Source of the DNA: Rhodococcus opacus B4
GTDB taxonomy: Bacteria > Actinomycetota > Actinomycetes > Mycobacteriales > Mycobacteriaceae
Assembly: GCF_000010805.1 (NCBI RefSeq)
Contig: NC_012522.1
Coordinates: 1,488,001 to 1,552,000, forward strand
Length of the DNA: 64,000 nt
Direction of reading: 5' to 3'
Positions within the stretch are counted from its first letter, which is position 1. Each line of letters starts with the position of its first letter. A program made the position numbers and the translations under genes. Below the pieces are notes generated by a model. It made no database searches. It saw only the letters and a program-made list of their open reading frames with translations, and was not told the DNA's origin. Positions 44,999 to 54,687 of this stretch are shown here, in pieces.

Positions 44999-45032
44999 AT
45001 GCAACGCATCGGTTAGTTGTTCTGTACAGATT
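44999..45032. promoter_or_regulatory. Regulon motif copy Z, ahead of NCS1 permease
   Basis: On the minus strand this reads AATCTGTACA-N19-TGCAT, identical in both boxes and spacing to the copies at 52902 and 58580. TCTGTACAGA is here a perfect palindrome. The motif ends 74 bp before the permease start and has the same orientation relative to the gene as the other copies. Confidence 0.75.
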
Positions 45033-45105
45033 CAAGGCCTCCGGCCATTGTGGTCTGCACTACTCGACCAAGAAGTGGCGCACTCGCGCACCGTTCGGAG
45101 GATTG

Positions 45106-46518
45106 ATGCCCGACAACCACGTCGCCCCGATGCTGGAGAAGCACACCATCGGGTTCGTCCCGGAATCCGATCGCCACGGCAAGGTCCGTGATCTGTTCAC
45201 GCTGTGGTTCGGCGGCAACCTCGCCCCGCTCCCGATCGTGACCGGCGCCCTCGGGCCCAGCCTGTTCGGACTCTCGCTGTGGTGGAGTCTCGTCGCGTTC
45301 GTCGTCGGACACCTCGCCGGCGGGGCGCTGATGGCGCTGCATTCGGCGCAGGGACCCCAGATGGGGATCCCCCAGATGATCCAGAGCCGCGGACAGTTCG
45401 GCACCTTCGGCGCGCTCATCATCGTGGTGATCGCCGCCGTCATGTATCTCGGTTTCTTCTCGTCGAACATCGTCCTGGCCGGCCAGTCGATGCACGGGAT
45501 CGTCGGCGGCATCCCCGTCGACGTCGGGATCGTGGCCGGCGCCCTCGGCTCCGCCGTCATCTGCATCATCGGCTACCGGCTGATCCACATCCTCAACCGC
45601 ATCGGCACCTGGGTTCTCGGAATCGGAATCCTCGTGGGCTTTTTCGCCATCCTCACCGGCGACCTGCCGTCGGACTTCCTCACGCGCGGTGGCTTCAACT
45701 TCGCCGGCTGGCTGGCCACCGTGTCGCTCGGCGCACTCTGGCAGATCGCGTTCGCGCCCTACGTCTCCGACTACTCGCGGTACCTCCCCAAGACCGTGGG
45801 CGTTCCGTCGACATTCTGGGCGACGTACCTCGGCTGCACCCTCGGCTCGTTCCTCGCGTTCGCGTTCGGCGCGGTCGTCACGCTCGCCGCACCCGTCGGC
45901 ATGGGCACGATGGACGGCGTCAAGGCCACGACCGGGAGCCTCGGCAGCGTCATGCTGGTGCTGTTCCTGCTCAGCGTGATCAGCCACAACGCGCTGAACC
46001 TCTACGGCGCCGTCCTCGCCATCATCACGTCGATCCAGACGTTCCGCGCGCGCTGGATTCCGACCGCCCGCGCCCGGGTGATCCTCTCGACGCTCATCCT
46101 CGTCGCGGCGTCCGTCGTCGCCATCGCGCTGTCGGCCGACTTCGTCTCGCACTTCGTCGATCTGGTGGTCGTGCTCCTGGTGGTGCTGGTGCCGTGGACG
46201 GCGATCAACCTCATCGACTTCTACATCGTCCACAAGGGCGTCTACGACCTCGATTCGATCTTCCGTTTCGACGGCGGCATCTACGGCCGGTTCAACTGGA
46301 CGGCCATCACCGCGTACCTGCTCGGCATCATCGTCCAGATTCCGTTCATGGCCACGTCCCTGTACACGGGGCCGGTGTCGGCGTTCCTCGGCGGCGCCGA
46401 CCTGTCCTGGGTGGCCGGGCTGGTGGTGACCGGGCCCGTCTACCTGCTGCTGGCGCGGCGGGGCTCGACCGGAGCGAAGCCCCCGTCCGGCGCCACGCGG
46501 GAGCCCGCGCGGCTCTAG
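45106..46518 (+). CDS. NCS1-family nucleobase/hydantoin-type permease (470 aa)
   Basis: Twelve-helix importer of the cytosine/purine/allantoin/hydantoin class. Family features: FTLWFGGNLAPLPIVTGALG, the GPQMGIPQMIQSRGQFG segment, VSDYSRYLPK after helix 6 and WTAINLIDFY in the C-terminal half. ATG 45106 follows CGGAGGA. The 146-bp upstream region carries the shared motif Z, linking it to the six-gene monooxygenase operon. A hairpin terminator follows the stop. Substrate probably a nitrogen heterocycle, by family; not determinable here. Confidence 0.88.
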   Translation: MPDNHVAPMLEKHTIGFVPESDRHGKVRDLFTLWFGGNLAPLPIVTGALGPSLFGLSLWWSLVAFVVGHLAGGALMALHSAQGPQMGIPQMIQSRGQFGTFGALIIVVIAAVMYLGFFSSNIVLAGQSMHGIVGGIPVDVGIVAGALGSAVICIIGYRLIHILNRIGTWVLGIGILVGFFAILTGDLPSDFLTRGGFNFAGWLATVSLGALWQIAFAPYVSDYSRYLPKTVGVPSTFWATYLGCTLGSFLAFAFGAVVTLAAPVGMGTMDGVKATTGSLGSVMLVLFLLSVISHNALNLYGAVLAIITSIQTFRARWIPTARARVILSTLILVAASVVAIALSADFVSHFVDLVVVLLVVLVPWTAINLIDFYIVHKGVYDLDSIFRFDGGIYGRFNWTAITAYLLGIIVQIPFMATSLYTGPVSAFLGGADLSWVAGLVVTGPVYLLLARRGSTGAKPPSGATREPARL

Positions 46519-46531
46519 GCCCCGAACGCTG

Positions 46532-46562
46532 ACCGCCCGAGCCTGATACCGGCTCGGGCGGT
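46532..46562. terminator. 12-bp stem terminator after NCS1 permease
   Basis: ACCGCCCGAGCC (46532-46543) and GGCTCGGGCGGT (46551-46562) pair perfectly around a seven-base loop, followed by CTTCGTGT. Confidence 0.8.
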
Positions 46563-46673
46563 CTTCGTGTGCCGGCCGATCGGACGGGGTTCGGCCGTTG
46601 TCCACCACGGGACCGCGGCGGCTCGTTAGGGTCGAAGCACACCCGCGTTCACCGGAGCAGAGAGTTGTCGCAG

Positions 46674-47075
46674 ATGTCCAGTTTCCCGGGCCTCACCCAC
46701 GTCGCGATCACCGTGTCCGACTTGGCGGCCAGCACCGCCTGGTACACAACATTGTTCGGTTCGGCACCCGTCCTCGACGAGGACGAGGAATCGGGGACGT
46801 TCCACCACACGGTGTTCGCGCTGGACGGGGGCATGCTCTTCGGCCTGCACACCCACCCCGACAGCGGCGCCCCTGCGAAATTCGACGAACGGCGGGTCGG
46901 GCTCGACCACATCGCGTTCCAGTGTTCCCCCGACGCACTGCCCGGGTGGGTGGAGCGGCTCGACGCACTCGGAATCGAGCACGGCGGCATCAAGAACGCG
47001 CACTACGGGTCCGGCATCTCGTTCCGCGACCCCGACAACATTGCGCTCGAAGTTTTTGCGCCTCCGGCGCCGTGA
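46674..47075 (+). CDS. VOC/glyoxalase-fold protein (133 aa)
   Basis: Two beta-alpha-beta modules: LTHVAITVSDLAASTAWYTTLFG (with a metal-ligand His), HHTVFALDGGMLFGLHTH, then RVGLDHIAFQCSPDALPGWVERL (second His) and FRDPDNIALEVF (Glu), the full VOC metal-ligand set. Substrate unknown. ATG 46674 follows the terminator of the NCS1 permease, so it has its own promoter. The TGA stop is the first TGA of palindrome E5, and the last codons APPAP come from the repeat's outer flank. Confidence 0.82.
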   Translation: MSSFPGLTHVAITVSDLAASTAWYTTLFGSAPVLDEDEESGTFHHTVFALDGGMLFGLHTHPDSGAPAKFDERRVGLDHIAFQCSPDALPGWVERLDALGIEHGGIKNAHYGSGISFRDPDNIALEVFAPPAP

Positions 47076-47107
47076 GTACTTGTCAACGTCCGGCGGTTAA
47101 TAAGTAC

Positions 47108-47113
<6 letters not shown>
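47070..47113. repeat. Palindromic element E5 (class A) giving stops to both convergent genes
   Basis: CCGTGAGTACTTGTCAAC at the left and TTAATAAGTACTCACGG at the right pair with minor mismatches. The plus-strand TGA (47073-47075) ends the VOC gene and the minus-strand TGA (47110-47108) ends the aspartase gene. GCGGCGGAGCCGC follows on the right. Confidence 0.88.
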
Positions 47114-48511
<1,398 letters not shown>

Positions 48512-48530
48512 CGGGTTTCCTTCGGGGTGG

Positions 48531-49679
48531 TTAAACGAGCAGGTGGGTGCGGAGACCGGGGTCGGTCGCCGCGTCGAGCAGGGTCAGGGCGAGGGCGAGC
48601 GCGCCGTCGACGGCCGCGCGGTCGGCCGCGGGTGCGGCACTGGCCGCGGCGAACTCGGCCTGATGGTTGACGGCGGGCGCGGAATCGATGCCGATGTAGG
48701 GATGGATCGCGGGAAGCACCTGCGAGACGTTGCCCATGTCGGTGGACGCCCGGTTCATCAGCGAGTCGGCGCCGGTGCGGAACACCCGGCCCAGTCCCTC
48801 CGCGTTCCGGACGTACGACGCGAGCAGCGCTTCGTCGGTGCGGAACTCCGAGTACGGTTCGCTCTCGGGGGCGATCGTCAGTTCGCAGCCGGTGGCGACG
48901 GCGCCGGCCTCGAAGCAGCGGGCGACCCGCGGTTCGACGCGGGCGAGTTCGTCGAGCGTCTCGGCGCGCACGTACCAGCGACCCTCGGTGCGCTGGGGTA
49001 TGGCGTTGGGTGCTTCTCCCCCGCGCGTCATCATGCCGTGCACGCGGGTGGTCGACGGAAGCTGTTGCCGGAGCAGACCGATGGCGACCTGCGCGACGGT
49101 GAACGCGTCGGCCGCGTTGACACCCCGCTCCGGGTAGGCCGCGGCGTGCGCGGCCTTGCCGTCATACCGGATGTGGCTGTGGGACACCGCGTACGGCTCG
49201 GCGCGGGCGACGTCGACCGGGCCCGGGTGGGCCATGACGGCGGCGTGGACGCCCTCGAACGCCCCGCGTTTGAGCATGTCGATCTTGCCGCCCCCGCCTT
49301 CCTCGGCGGGGGTGCCGAGCACCGACAGGGTGATGCCGAGGTCGTCGACGAGCGGCGCGAGGGCCAGCGCCGTCCCCACCGAGATCGCGGAGATGACGTT
49401 GTGCCCGCAGGCGTGCCCGAGCCCCGGGAGCGCGTCGTACTCCGCGCACACCGCGAGATGCAGCGGCCCGGAGCCGACCTGCGCGCGGAACGCGGTGGGC
49501 AGCCCGACGTACTGCTGCTCCACCGTGAAACCAGCGTCCGAGAGCACCCCGGCGACCCGGACGCACGAGCGTTCCTCCTCCCACGCGACCTCCGGGTGTG
49601 CGTGAAGGTCGTGCGACAGGGCCAGGATCCGGTCTTCCGCGCGCCTGGCGCCCTCCCGGATTGCGGCATCGGCGGTCAC
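48531..49679 (-). CDS. M20-family metallo-amidohydrolase (382 aa)
   Basis: Zinc-dependent amidohydrolase of the AbgB/aminoacylase-like group: LSHDLHAHPEVAWEE at the start, metal ligands in GHACGHN (88-94), the catalytic TPAEEGGGGK (123-132) with the Glu pair, then VMAHPGP and, after a dimerisation insert (SHIRYDGKAAHAAAYPERGV), the C-terminal TDMGNVSQVLP. It cleaves an N-acyl or amide group from an amino acid-like substrate. Start is GTG 49679, overlapping the stop of the DUF1028 gene (GTGA). Followed by aspartase, suggesting its product is aspartate or a derivative. Confidence 0.85.
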   Translation of the reverse strand: MTADAAIREGARRAEDRILALSHDLHAHPEVAWEEERSCVRVAGVLSDAGFTVEQQYVGLPTAFRAQVGSGPLHLAVCAEYDALPGLGHACGHNVISAISVGTALALAPLVDDLGITLSVLGTPAEEGGGGKIDMLKRGAFEGVHAAVMAHPGPVDVARAEPYAVSHSHIRYDGKAAHAAAYPERGVNAADAFTVAQVAIGLLRQQLPSTTRVHGMMTRGGEAPNAIPQRTEGRWYVRAETLDELARVEPRVARCFEAGAVATGCELTIAPESEPYSEFRTDEALLASYVRNAEGLGRVFRTGADSLMNRASTDMGNVSQVLPAIHPYIGIDSAPAVNHQAEFAAASAAPAADRAAVDGALALALTLLDAATDPGLRTHLLV

Positions 49680-50347
49680 AGGTCCCCCGGCACGCCGTAG
49701 GACGGTGCGGCCGTCGGGTCGACACCCCGCATCCGGTAGTCCCGCTTCTGCGGTTCCCACACCGTCCACAGCCGGCGTAGTTCGCCGGCCGGGTCGTCGT
49801 GCCAGTCGACGCGCAGGTCGGTGACGGGCCAGGGCACGTCCTCGACCACCTGCAGTCCCGCGGAGTGCACGGGCCCGGCCTCACCGCCTGCGGTGACGGC
49901 GGCGGTGAGACCGTCGAGCAGTCGGCCCTCGAACGTCGGGGCCGTGCTCGACACGTAGCCGAACAGCAGCGACCGGATGACGCCTTCGTCGCGGAGCATG
50001 TTGCCGGCGACGGCAGCGCCGCTACCCTGCGCGCTGCTGGAGATGCCCAGCGTCTGCGCACCCGAGTGCACCGCGGTGCCGCCGCCTGAATCCACGACGA
50101 CGAGCTGCCGGTACTCCGGGAACTTCTCCTGCGCGAGCGCGGATTTCAGCGCGGTCTCCGCGTTCGCACCGGACGCGAGGGCGTCGAGGCCGATCGGTCC
50201 CAGTTGCGGATTGGTGACGTTCTGGGAGGCGACGACGCCGACGCCGGGCCGCACGTGCAGGCAGCGCGACGCCACGGCGGGGCTGGAGGAGCAGACGACC
50301 ATCCCGAACGCGCCGCCCGGATCGCGGGCGACGAGCGAGAACGTCAT
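49676..50347 (-). CDS. DUF1028 family protein (223 aa)
   Basis: Ntn-hydrolase-like family of unknown activity: TFSLVARDPGGAFGMVVCSSSPAVASRCLHVRPGVGVVASQN is the typical opening, with ISSSAQGSGAAVAGNML in the middle. These proteins often sit in amino-acid or heterocycle catabolic operons beside RidA. ATG 50347 overlaps the RidA stop by four bases. Probably processes a reactive or amide intermediate; inference from company only. Confidence 0.8.
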   Translation of the reverse strand: MTFSLVARDPGGAFGMVVCSSSPAVASRCLHVRPGVGVVASQNVTNPQLGPIGLDALASGANAETALKSALAQEKFPEYRQLVVVDSGGGTAVHSGAQTLGISSSAQGSGAAVAGNMLRDEGVIRSLLFGYVSSTAPTFEGRLLDGLTAAVTAGGEAGPVHSAGLQVVEDVPWPVTDLRVDWHDDPAGELRRLWTVWEPQKRDYRMRGVDPTAAPSYGVPGDL

Positions 50348-50757
50348 GAGCTGATCACGGCCGTCGCGTCGATCTCGACGAGCCATTCGGGCCGGGCGAG
50401 GGCGTCGACGACGAGGCCGGTGGACACCGGGTGCACACCCTTCAGCCAGCGCCCGACCACCCGGTAGACCGCCTCCCGGTACCGGACGTCGACCAGGTAG
50501 ATGGTGACCTTGACGACGTCCTCGAGGCGGCTGCCCGATTCCTTCAGCAGCATCGCGATATTCGCCATCGCCTTCTCGGCCTGGGCCTCGACGTCGCCGA
50601 TTCCCACCGACTCACGAGTGTCGAGATCCTGCCCGATCTGCCCGCGGAGGTACACGACACCGCCTGCGACGACGGCCTGCGCGAGATCGTTGTCGAGGTT
50701 CTGTTCCGGGTACGTCTCGCGGGTGTTGAACGGGCGGATGCGGGTGTGGGTGGTCAT
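50344..50757 (-). CDS. RidA family enamine/imine deaminase (137 aa)
   Basis: Small trimeric protein that hydrolyses reactive enamines to ketones and ammonia. Pattern: AVVAGGVVYLRGQIGQDLDT, then KAMANIAMLLKESGSRLEDVVKVTIYLVDVRYREAVYRVV and the closing strand WLVEIDATAVIS; the conserved Arg that orients substrate is replaced or shifted in this subfamily, so its activity is not certain. ATG 50757 overlaps the monooxygenase stop (ATGA). Its place after an oxygenase suggests the pathway makes an enamine or 2-aminoacrylate-like intermediate. Confidence 0.85.
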   Translation of the reverse strand: MTTHTRIRPFNTRETYPEQNLDNDLAQAVVAGGVVYLRGQIGQDLDTRESVGIGDVEAQAEKAMANIAMLLKESGSRLEDVVKVTIYLVDVRYREAVYRVVGRWLKGVHPVSTGLVVDALARPEWLVEIDATAVISS

Positions 50758-52214
50758 GCCGCACCTCCGTCGACGTTGTCGGACAGTCCCGCCGCGGCCT
50801 TGACCAGGCCCAGCGGCCCGTCGAAGTCGAAGTTGCGGTACACGGCCGCGAGCTGCGCGAACGGCGGCGACTGGGCGAACAGCTGGAACGTCAGTCGGTG
50901 TCCCGCGTAGTCGCTGTTGAGCAGGTCGCGGGCGAATGCGAGAAGCTTGCGACGGTCGTCGGCCACCCAGTTGTCGTTGATGGAGTAGAACTTCTCCAGC
51001 CACGGCGCGACGTCCGGGTCGGCGAACGTGGCGGCGTCCGGGGTGATGCAGATCTGGCCGCCGCACAGTTCGCGGGCGACGTGCATCATCGCGGGCAGCT
51101 GGCTGAGCGCCATCACCCGGCCGGTGTAGAGCAGGGACTGGTTGGGCATGAGCAGTCCGCCGGGGCTGGGCTCGGCCAGCGAGATCGCGGCGGTCAGGTG
51201 GGCGTTGATCGTCTCCCGGTAGCAGGCGAGCTGGGCGAGCTTCTCCTGCACGGCCTGTTGCTTCTCGAGCCCGCTCTGCTTGACGTTCCACAGTGCGGAG
51301 CCGATCATCAGGTCGGCGAGGTGCAGGGTGCGCTGCACGAACGGGAACGCACTGTAGCGGTGCAGCGTGGATCGGATGAACGTGGCGGCGCGGGTGTGCC
51401 GGTAGAACAGCACGTCTTCCCAGGGGATCTCGACGTTGTCGAACACGACGAGGGACTCGACCTCGTCGACGCGGTTGGCGAGCGGATAGTCGGCGGCCGG
51501 TGCGCGGCCGGCGAACCCGTTGCGGGAGATGTACTTCAGCCCCGGAGCACCCATGTCGAGCACGAATCCGACGGCGTAGTCGGACAGTTCGCTGTTGCCC
51601 CAGTTAGCGATGGTCGGCTTGGTGAACGCCTGGTTGGAGTACGCGGCGGCGGTCTCGTACTTCGCGCCGCGGACGACGATGCCGTTGTCGGTCTCCTTCA
51701 CGACGTGCAGCAGCATGTCGGGGTCCTGGTCCTGCGGAGCCTTGGACCGGTCGCCCTTGGGATCGGTGTTCGCCGACACGTGGAACGGATCCTCCCGCAC
51801 CGACCGCTCGAGATGGCGGCGGATGTTCTCCGAGAAGCGCGGGTCCACCTCGTTGAGGACGTCCTGCCCGTCGAACAGCGACCACATCTCGCCGATGGTC
51901 TCGTCGCCGACGCGGGTGACCACTCCCCGGGTGTCGTCCAGAACGAGGTCGACGGCGGCACGCTTGTCGAGCCAGTCCTGCTGCGTGCGGGGCAGCTTGT
52001 TCGCGATGGCGTTGCGTTCGCCGGACTCGGGATCGACGTAGGTCATCGCGTCCTGCGTGGCCTCCTCGTGCGCGAGGTCGTAGATGCGGGCCCGAACGTC
52101 GACGATCGGCTTGAACATGGGATGGTCGGCGACGTCCTTGACACGTTCCCCGTCGACCCAGACCTCACGGCCGTCCCTGATGGACTCCCTGTATTCGTCT
52201 CCGGTGCGGATCAT
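50754..52214 (-). CDS. HpaB-type FAD-dependent monooxygenase, large component (486 aa)
   Basis: Two-component oxygenase of the 4-hydroxyphenylacetate 3-hydroxylase family, using reduced FAD from a separate reductase. Family features: TGDEYRESIRDGREVWVDGERV at the start, IVVRGAKYETAAAYSNQA, the flavin region ISRNGFAGRA, and the late motif LPAMMHVARELCGGQICITPD. ATG 52214 overlaps the flavin reductase stop by four bases. In the operon it probably hydroxylates or opens a ring; HpaB relatives act on phenols and N-heterocycles. Phenol as substrate is unlikely given RidA and aspartase downstream. Confidence 0.88.
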   Translation of the reverse strand: MIRTGDEYRESIRDGREVWVDGERVKDVADHPMFKPIVDVRARIYDLAHEEATQDAMTYVDPESGERNAIANKLPRTQQDWLDKRAAVDLVLDDTRGVVTRVGDETIGEMWSLFDGQDVLNEVDPRFSENIRRHLERSVREDPFHVSANTDPKGDRSKAPQDQDPDMLLHVVKETDNGIVVRGAKYETAAAYSNQAFTKPTIANWGNSELSDYAVGFVLDMGAPGLKYISRNGFAGRAPAADYPLANRVDEVESLVVFDNVEIPWEDVLFYRHTRAATFIRSTLHRYSAFPFVQRTLHLADLMIGSALWNVKQSGLEKQQAVQEKLAQLACYRETINAHLTAAISLAEPSPGGLLMPNQSLLYTGRVMALSQLPAMMHVARELCGGQICITPDAATFADPDVAPWLEKFYSINDNWVADDRRKLLAFARDLLNSDYAGHRLTFQLFAQSPPFAQLAAVYRNFDFDGPLGLVKAAAGLSDNVDGGAA

Positions 52215-52831
52215 TTCGTGCTCCTGGTCCTCGGCGCGGGGTGTGCGTCCGGGTAGTCGGGAAAGATGGAAGGTTCGAATGCTGCGGGCTTGCTGTAGGT
52301 GTGGGAGGCGTACACGAGCGGTTCCCCGGGGTGTGCCTCCACGGCGGCGACGCGTCCGATGTAGATGCGGTGGGTGCCGGCCTCGATGACCTCGTGGACG
52401 CTGCAGTCGAACGACGCGATCGCGTCGTGGACACGCGGTGAGCCGGATTCGGCCACGGTCCAGTGCCCGCACGTGAAATCCCACCGCTGCTTACCGGGCC
52501 ACGGCCGTCCGGCGAACGTGTCGGCGACGTGATCATGCTGGGTGGCAAGAACATTGACGCAGAAGACGCCGTTCTCGGAGATCGCGTCGTTGACGGGGCT
52601 GCGTCCGTGGAGGCAGACCAGCACCAGCGCCGGGTCGGCCGAGACGGAGCACATCGCGCTCACGGTCTGCGCGGCGCGCCCGCCGGGACCGTCGGTCGCA
52701 ACGACGGTGACTCCGGTCGCGACGGCACTCATGGCCGTGATGAAGTTCGCGGTCGAGCTGTCCGGCGTCGGTGAGGCCACCGATGTTCGGGCCGTTGTTT
52801 CGACGGCGGAGTGAGGATCGGCGATCGGCAT
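52211..52831 (-). CDS. Flavin reductase, HpaC-like component (206 aa)
   Basis: NAD(P)H:flavin reductase partner of the HpaB-type gene. Split-barrel motifs: FITAMSAVATGVTVVATDGPGG, TVSAMCSVSADPALVLVCLHGRSPVNDAI and FCVNVLATQHDHVADTFAG. The first 28 residues are a low-complexity Ser/Thr/Pro stretch. ATG 52831. First gene of the six-gene run; motif X lies 71 bp upstream. This is a third flavin reductase in the window, distinct from the two at 24 kb. Confidence 0.85.
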   Translation of the reverse strand: MPIADPHSAVETTARTSVASPTPDSSTANFITAMSAVATGVTVVATDGPGGRAAQTVSAMCSVSADPALVLVCLHGRSPVNDAISENGVFCVNVLATQHDHVADTFAGRPWPGKQRWDFTCGHWTVAESGSPRVHDAIASFDCSVHEVIEAGTHRIYIGRVAAVEAHPGEPLVYASHTYSKPAAFEPSIFPDYPDAHPAPRTRSTK

Positions 52832-52901
52832 GACGGGCTCCTTTCTGTATGCGGTGAGCGAGGAGTTCGTGGCGTGGAACCAATCTTGGAGTCCGTGGCG
52901 A

Positions 52902-52935
52902 AATCTGTACAACACAGATAAGTGGAGCACTGCAT
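52902..52935. promoter_or_regulatory. Regulon motif copy X, ahead of monooxygenase operon
   Basis: AATCTGTACA at 52902-52911, then TGCAT at 52931-52935, with 19 bases between, the same as copies Y and Z. Relative to the operon (minus strand) it reads TGCA first, then the TGTACA box 71 bp from the start codon. Confidence 0.75.
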
Positions 52936-53023
52936 AACGAAAATCGATGCAGCGGGAACGGGTGCCTCAGAGGTCCTCGACCAGCGATAATTCCTACATC
53001 AGCCGATGCGGACGGGGACGATC

Positions 53024-53932
53024 ATGACGCCACTGCAGCGCTACATCGCCGAAGAGATCGCGATCGATCATGCGGACGGGTTGCTGACGCGCCGGGAGGC
53101 GCTGCGCAGACTCGGACTCATCGGCCTCGGCGTGGCAGCGGCCACCTCCCTCCTGGCCGCCTGTTCCACCGGCGGCGACGAGCAGTCGTCCACCTCGGCG
53201 CCGGTGACGCCCGGCGGGGCGACGCCCCCGCCACCGGGTGTGGCTGACGCAGTCGGCACCGAGGCTGTGACTTTCCCCGGTCCCGACGGACGGGAACTGC
53301 AGGGCGCCTGGGCCGAAGCGGCCGAACCTCGAGGGACGGTGCTCGTGATACACGAGAACAAGGGCCTGACCGACCACATCCGCTCGGTGGCGGGCCGATT
53401 CGCCGGTGCCGGCTACTCGGCGCTGGCCGTCGACCTACTGTCGGAGGAAGGCGGGACCGCGACGTTCACCGACCAGGCCCAGGCCACCGCCGCGCTGGCC
53501 ACCGTGCCGCCGGAACGATTCGTCGCCGACATGAAGGCCGGGGTCGACGAACTCGGCCGCCGGGTACCGGACGAGAAGACGGCGGCGGTCGGGTTCTGCT
53601 TCGGCGGTGGGATGGTGTGGCAACTCCTCGCGTCCGGCGAACCGCGCCTGGCCGCGGCGGTCCCGTTCTACGGCCCCCTACCCGAGGGCGCGGACTTCTC
53701 CGGGTCGAAAGCCGCGGTCCTCGCCATCTACGCGGAGTTGGACGCGCGGGTGAACGCATCCCGCGACGCCGCCGCGGCGGCACTCACGAAGGCGGGGTTA
53801 CCGCACGAGATCGTCACGGTCCCGGGTGCCGATCACGCATTCTTCAACGACACCGGGCCTCGGTACAACGCGGCCGCGGCGGCGGAGGCCTACGAACGCG
53901 TCCTCGCCTGGTTCGGCGAATACGTGGGGTGA
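53024..53932 (+). CDS. Exported dienelactone-hydrolase-family protein (302 aa)
   Basis: Predicted Tat lipoprotein: twin Arg (23-24) in LTRREALRRLGLIGLGVAAA and lipobox LLAAC with Cys47. The mature alpha/beta hydrolase has VLVIHENKGLTDHIR, the DLH nucleophile Cys192 in VGFCFGGGM, acid in YAELDARV and His in GADHAFF. It hydrolyses a lactone or ester outside the membrane; actual substrate unknown. I use ATG 53024, with GGGGAC upstream; ATG 53006 in frame would add six residues. Its 3' end overlaps the convergent membrane-protein gene by 43 bp. Confidence 0.8.
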   Translation: MTPLQRYIAEEIAIDHADGLLTRREALRRLGLIGLGVAAATSLLAACSTGGDEQSSTSAPVTPGGATPPPPGVADAVGTEAVTFPGPDGRELQGAWAEAAEPRGTVLVIHENKGLTDHIRSVAGRFAGAGYSALAVDLLSEEGGTATFTDQAQATAALATVPPERFVADMKAGVDELGRRVPDEKTAAVGFCFGGGMVWQLLASGEPRLAAAVPFYGPLPEGADFSGSKAAVLAIYAELDARVNASRDAAAAALTKAGLPHEIVTVPGADHAFFNDTGPRYNAAAAAEAYERVLAWFGEYVG

Positions 53933-54567
53933 GGCGGTCGCATCAGCAGCGCGGCGACGAGGAAGCAGACCGCGCCCACGAACGTCCCCAGGTCCGCGAC
54001 CGTCGCGTTCTTCAGCACGTCGGTGCCGGGCACGATGAACGCGGCGACCGCGGACACCCCGAACGCCACCGACCCGATCATGTTCAGCCAGGTACTGCGC
54101 CAGTTCCGGGCGTGCGGGTCCCACAGCTTGTCGGTTTCGGTGGTGGCCACCACCGCCAGAGCGCTGGCGACGAGGAAGGCCGTCGACCCGAAGATGTCGG
54201 GCCGCCATCCCCACACCCGGTCCTGCTCGACGGTGAGCCCGTTGATGAGCGCCACCCCGGTACTGATGTTGAACAGCAGGGTGCCGACGAACTGGATCAG
54301 TGCGGCCCACCAGTCGTAGCGTTCGACCGTCTCGGAGTCGTCCCCGGGGACCGGTCTGCCACTGAGCCGCAACTGGATGAACCCGGCGGCGGTGAAGAAC
54401 AGCGACCCGACGAAGTACGTGATGTTGTCGATCTCGGGGCCGACCGCGTGCCCGTACACCCGGGTGGCCGCCATCCCGAACAGGAAGGAGCCGACGACGA
54501 ATCCCCAGGACTCCCGTCGTAGGCGCAACACCCGGCGCGGTGCGGAGGAGGCACGGTCCTTCGCCAT
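53890..54567 (-). CDS. YrhK-like membrane protein (225 aa)
   Basis: Multi-pass protein with about six hydrophobic segments: GFVVGSFLFGMAATRVYG, then NITYFVGSLFFTAAGFIQLRLS with a YrhK-like start, ALIQFVGTLLFNISTGVALING, GSTAFLVASALAVVATT, LNMIGSVAFGVSAVAAFIVPG and TFVGAVCFLVAALLM. Between them are loops with WD/RYDWW aromatic clusters. Function unknown. ATG 54567 has GGGGGAC upstream. The convergent overlap with the hydrolase gene may let each affect the other's transcript. Confidence 0.75.
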   Translation of the reverse strand: MAKDRASSAPRRVLRLRRESWGFVVGSFLFGMAATRVYGHAVGPEIDNITYFVGSLFFTAAGFIQLRLSGRPVPGDDSETVERYDWWAALIQFVGTLLFNISTGVALINGLTVEQDRVWGWRPDIFGSTAFLVASALAVVATTETDKLWDPHARNWRSTWLNMIGSVAFGVSAVAAFIVPGTDVLKNATVADLGTFVGAVCFLVAALLMRPPHPTYSPNQARTRS

Positions 54568-54687
54568 CGTGACGTCCCCCTCATCCGTCGGCCCGGATTT
54601 CTCAGACTCTCCGAAGACTCGGTCCCGGTCAAGGCCGGGCGCCGAAATTCGGCTGCGAGTCCACGCGGGGTGTGCCAGGGTCGAACC

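Noticed and set aside
45013..46608. 531-codon minus-strand frame opposite the NCS1 permease
   Set aside because: Antisense shadow of a membrane protein gene; the product is almost only Asp/Arg/His/Glu.
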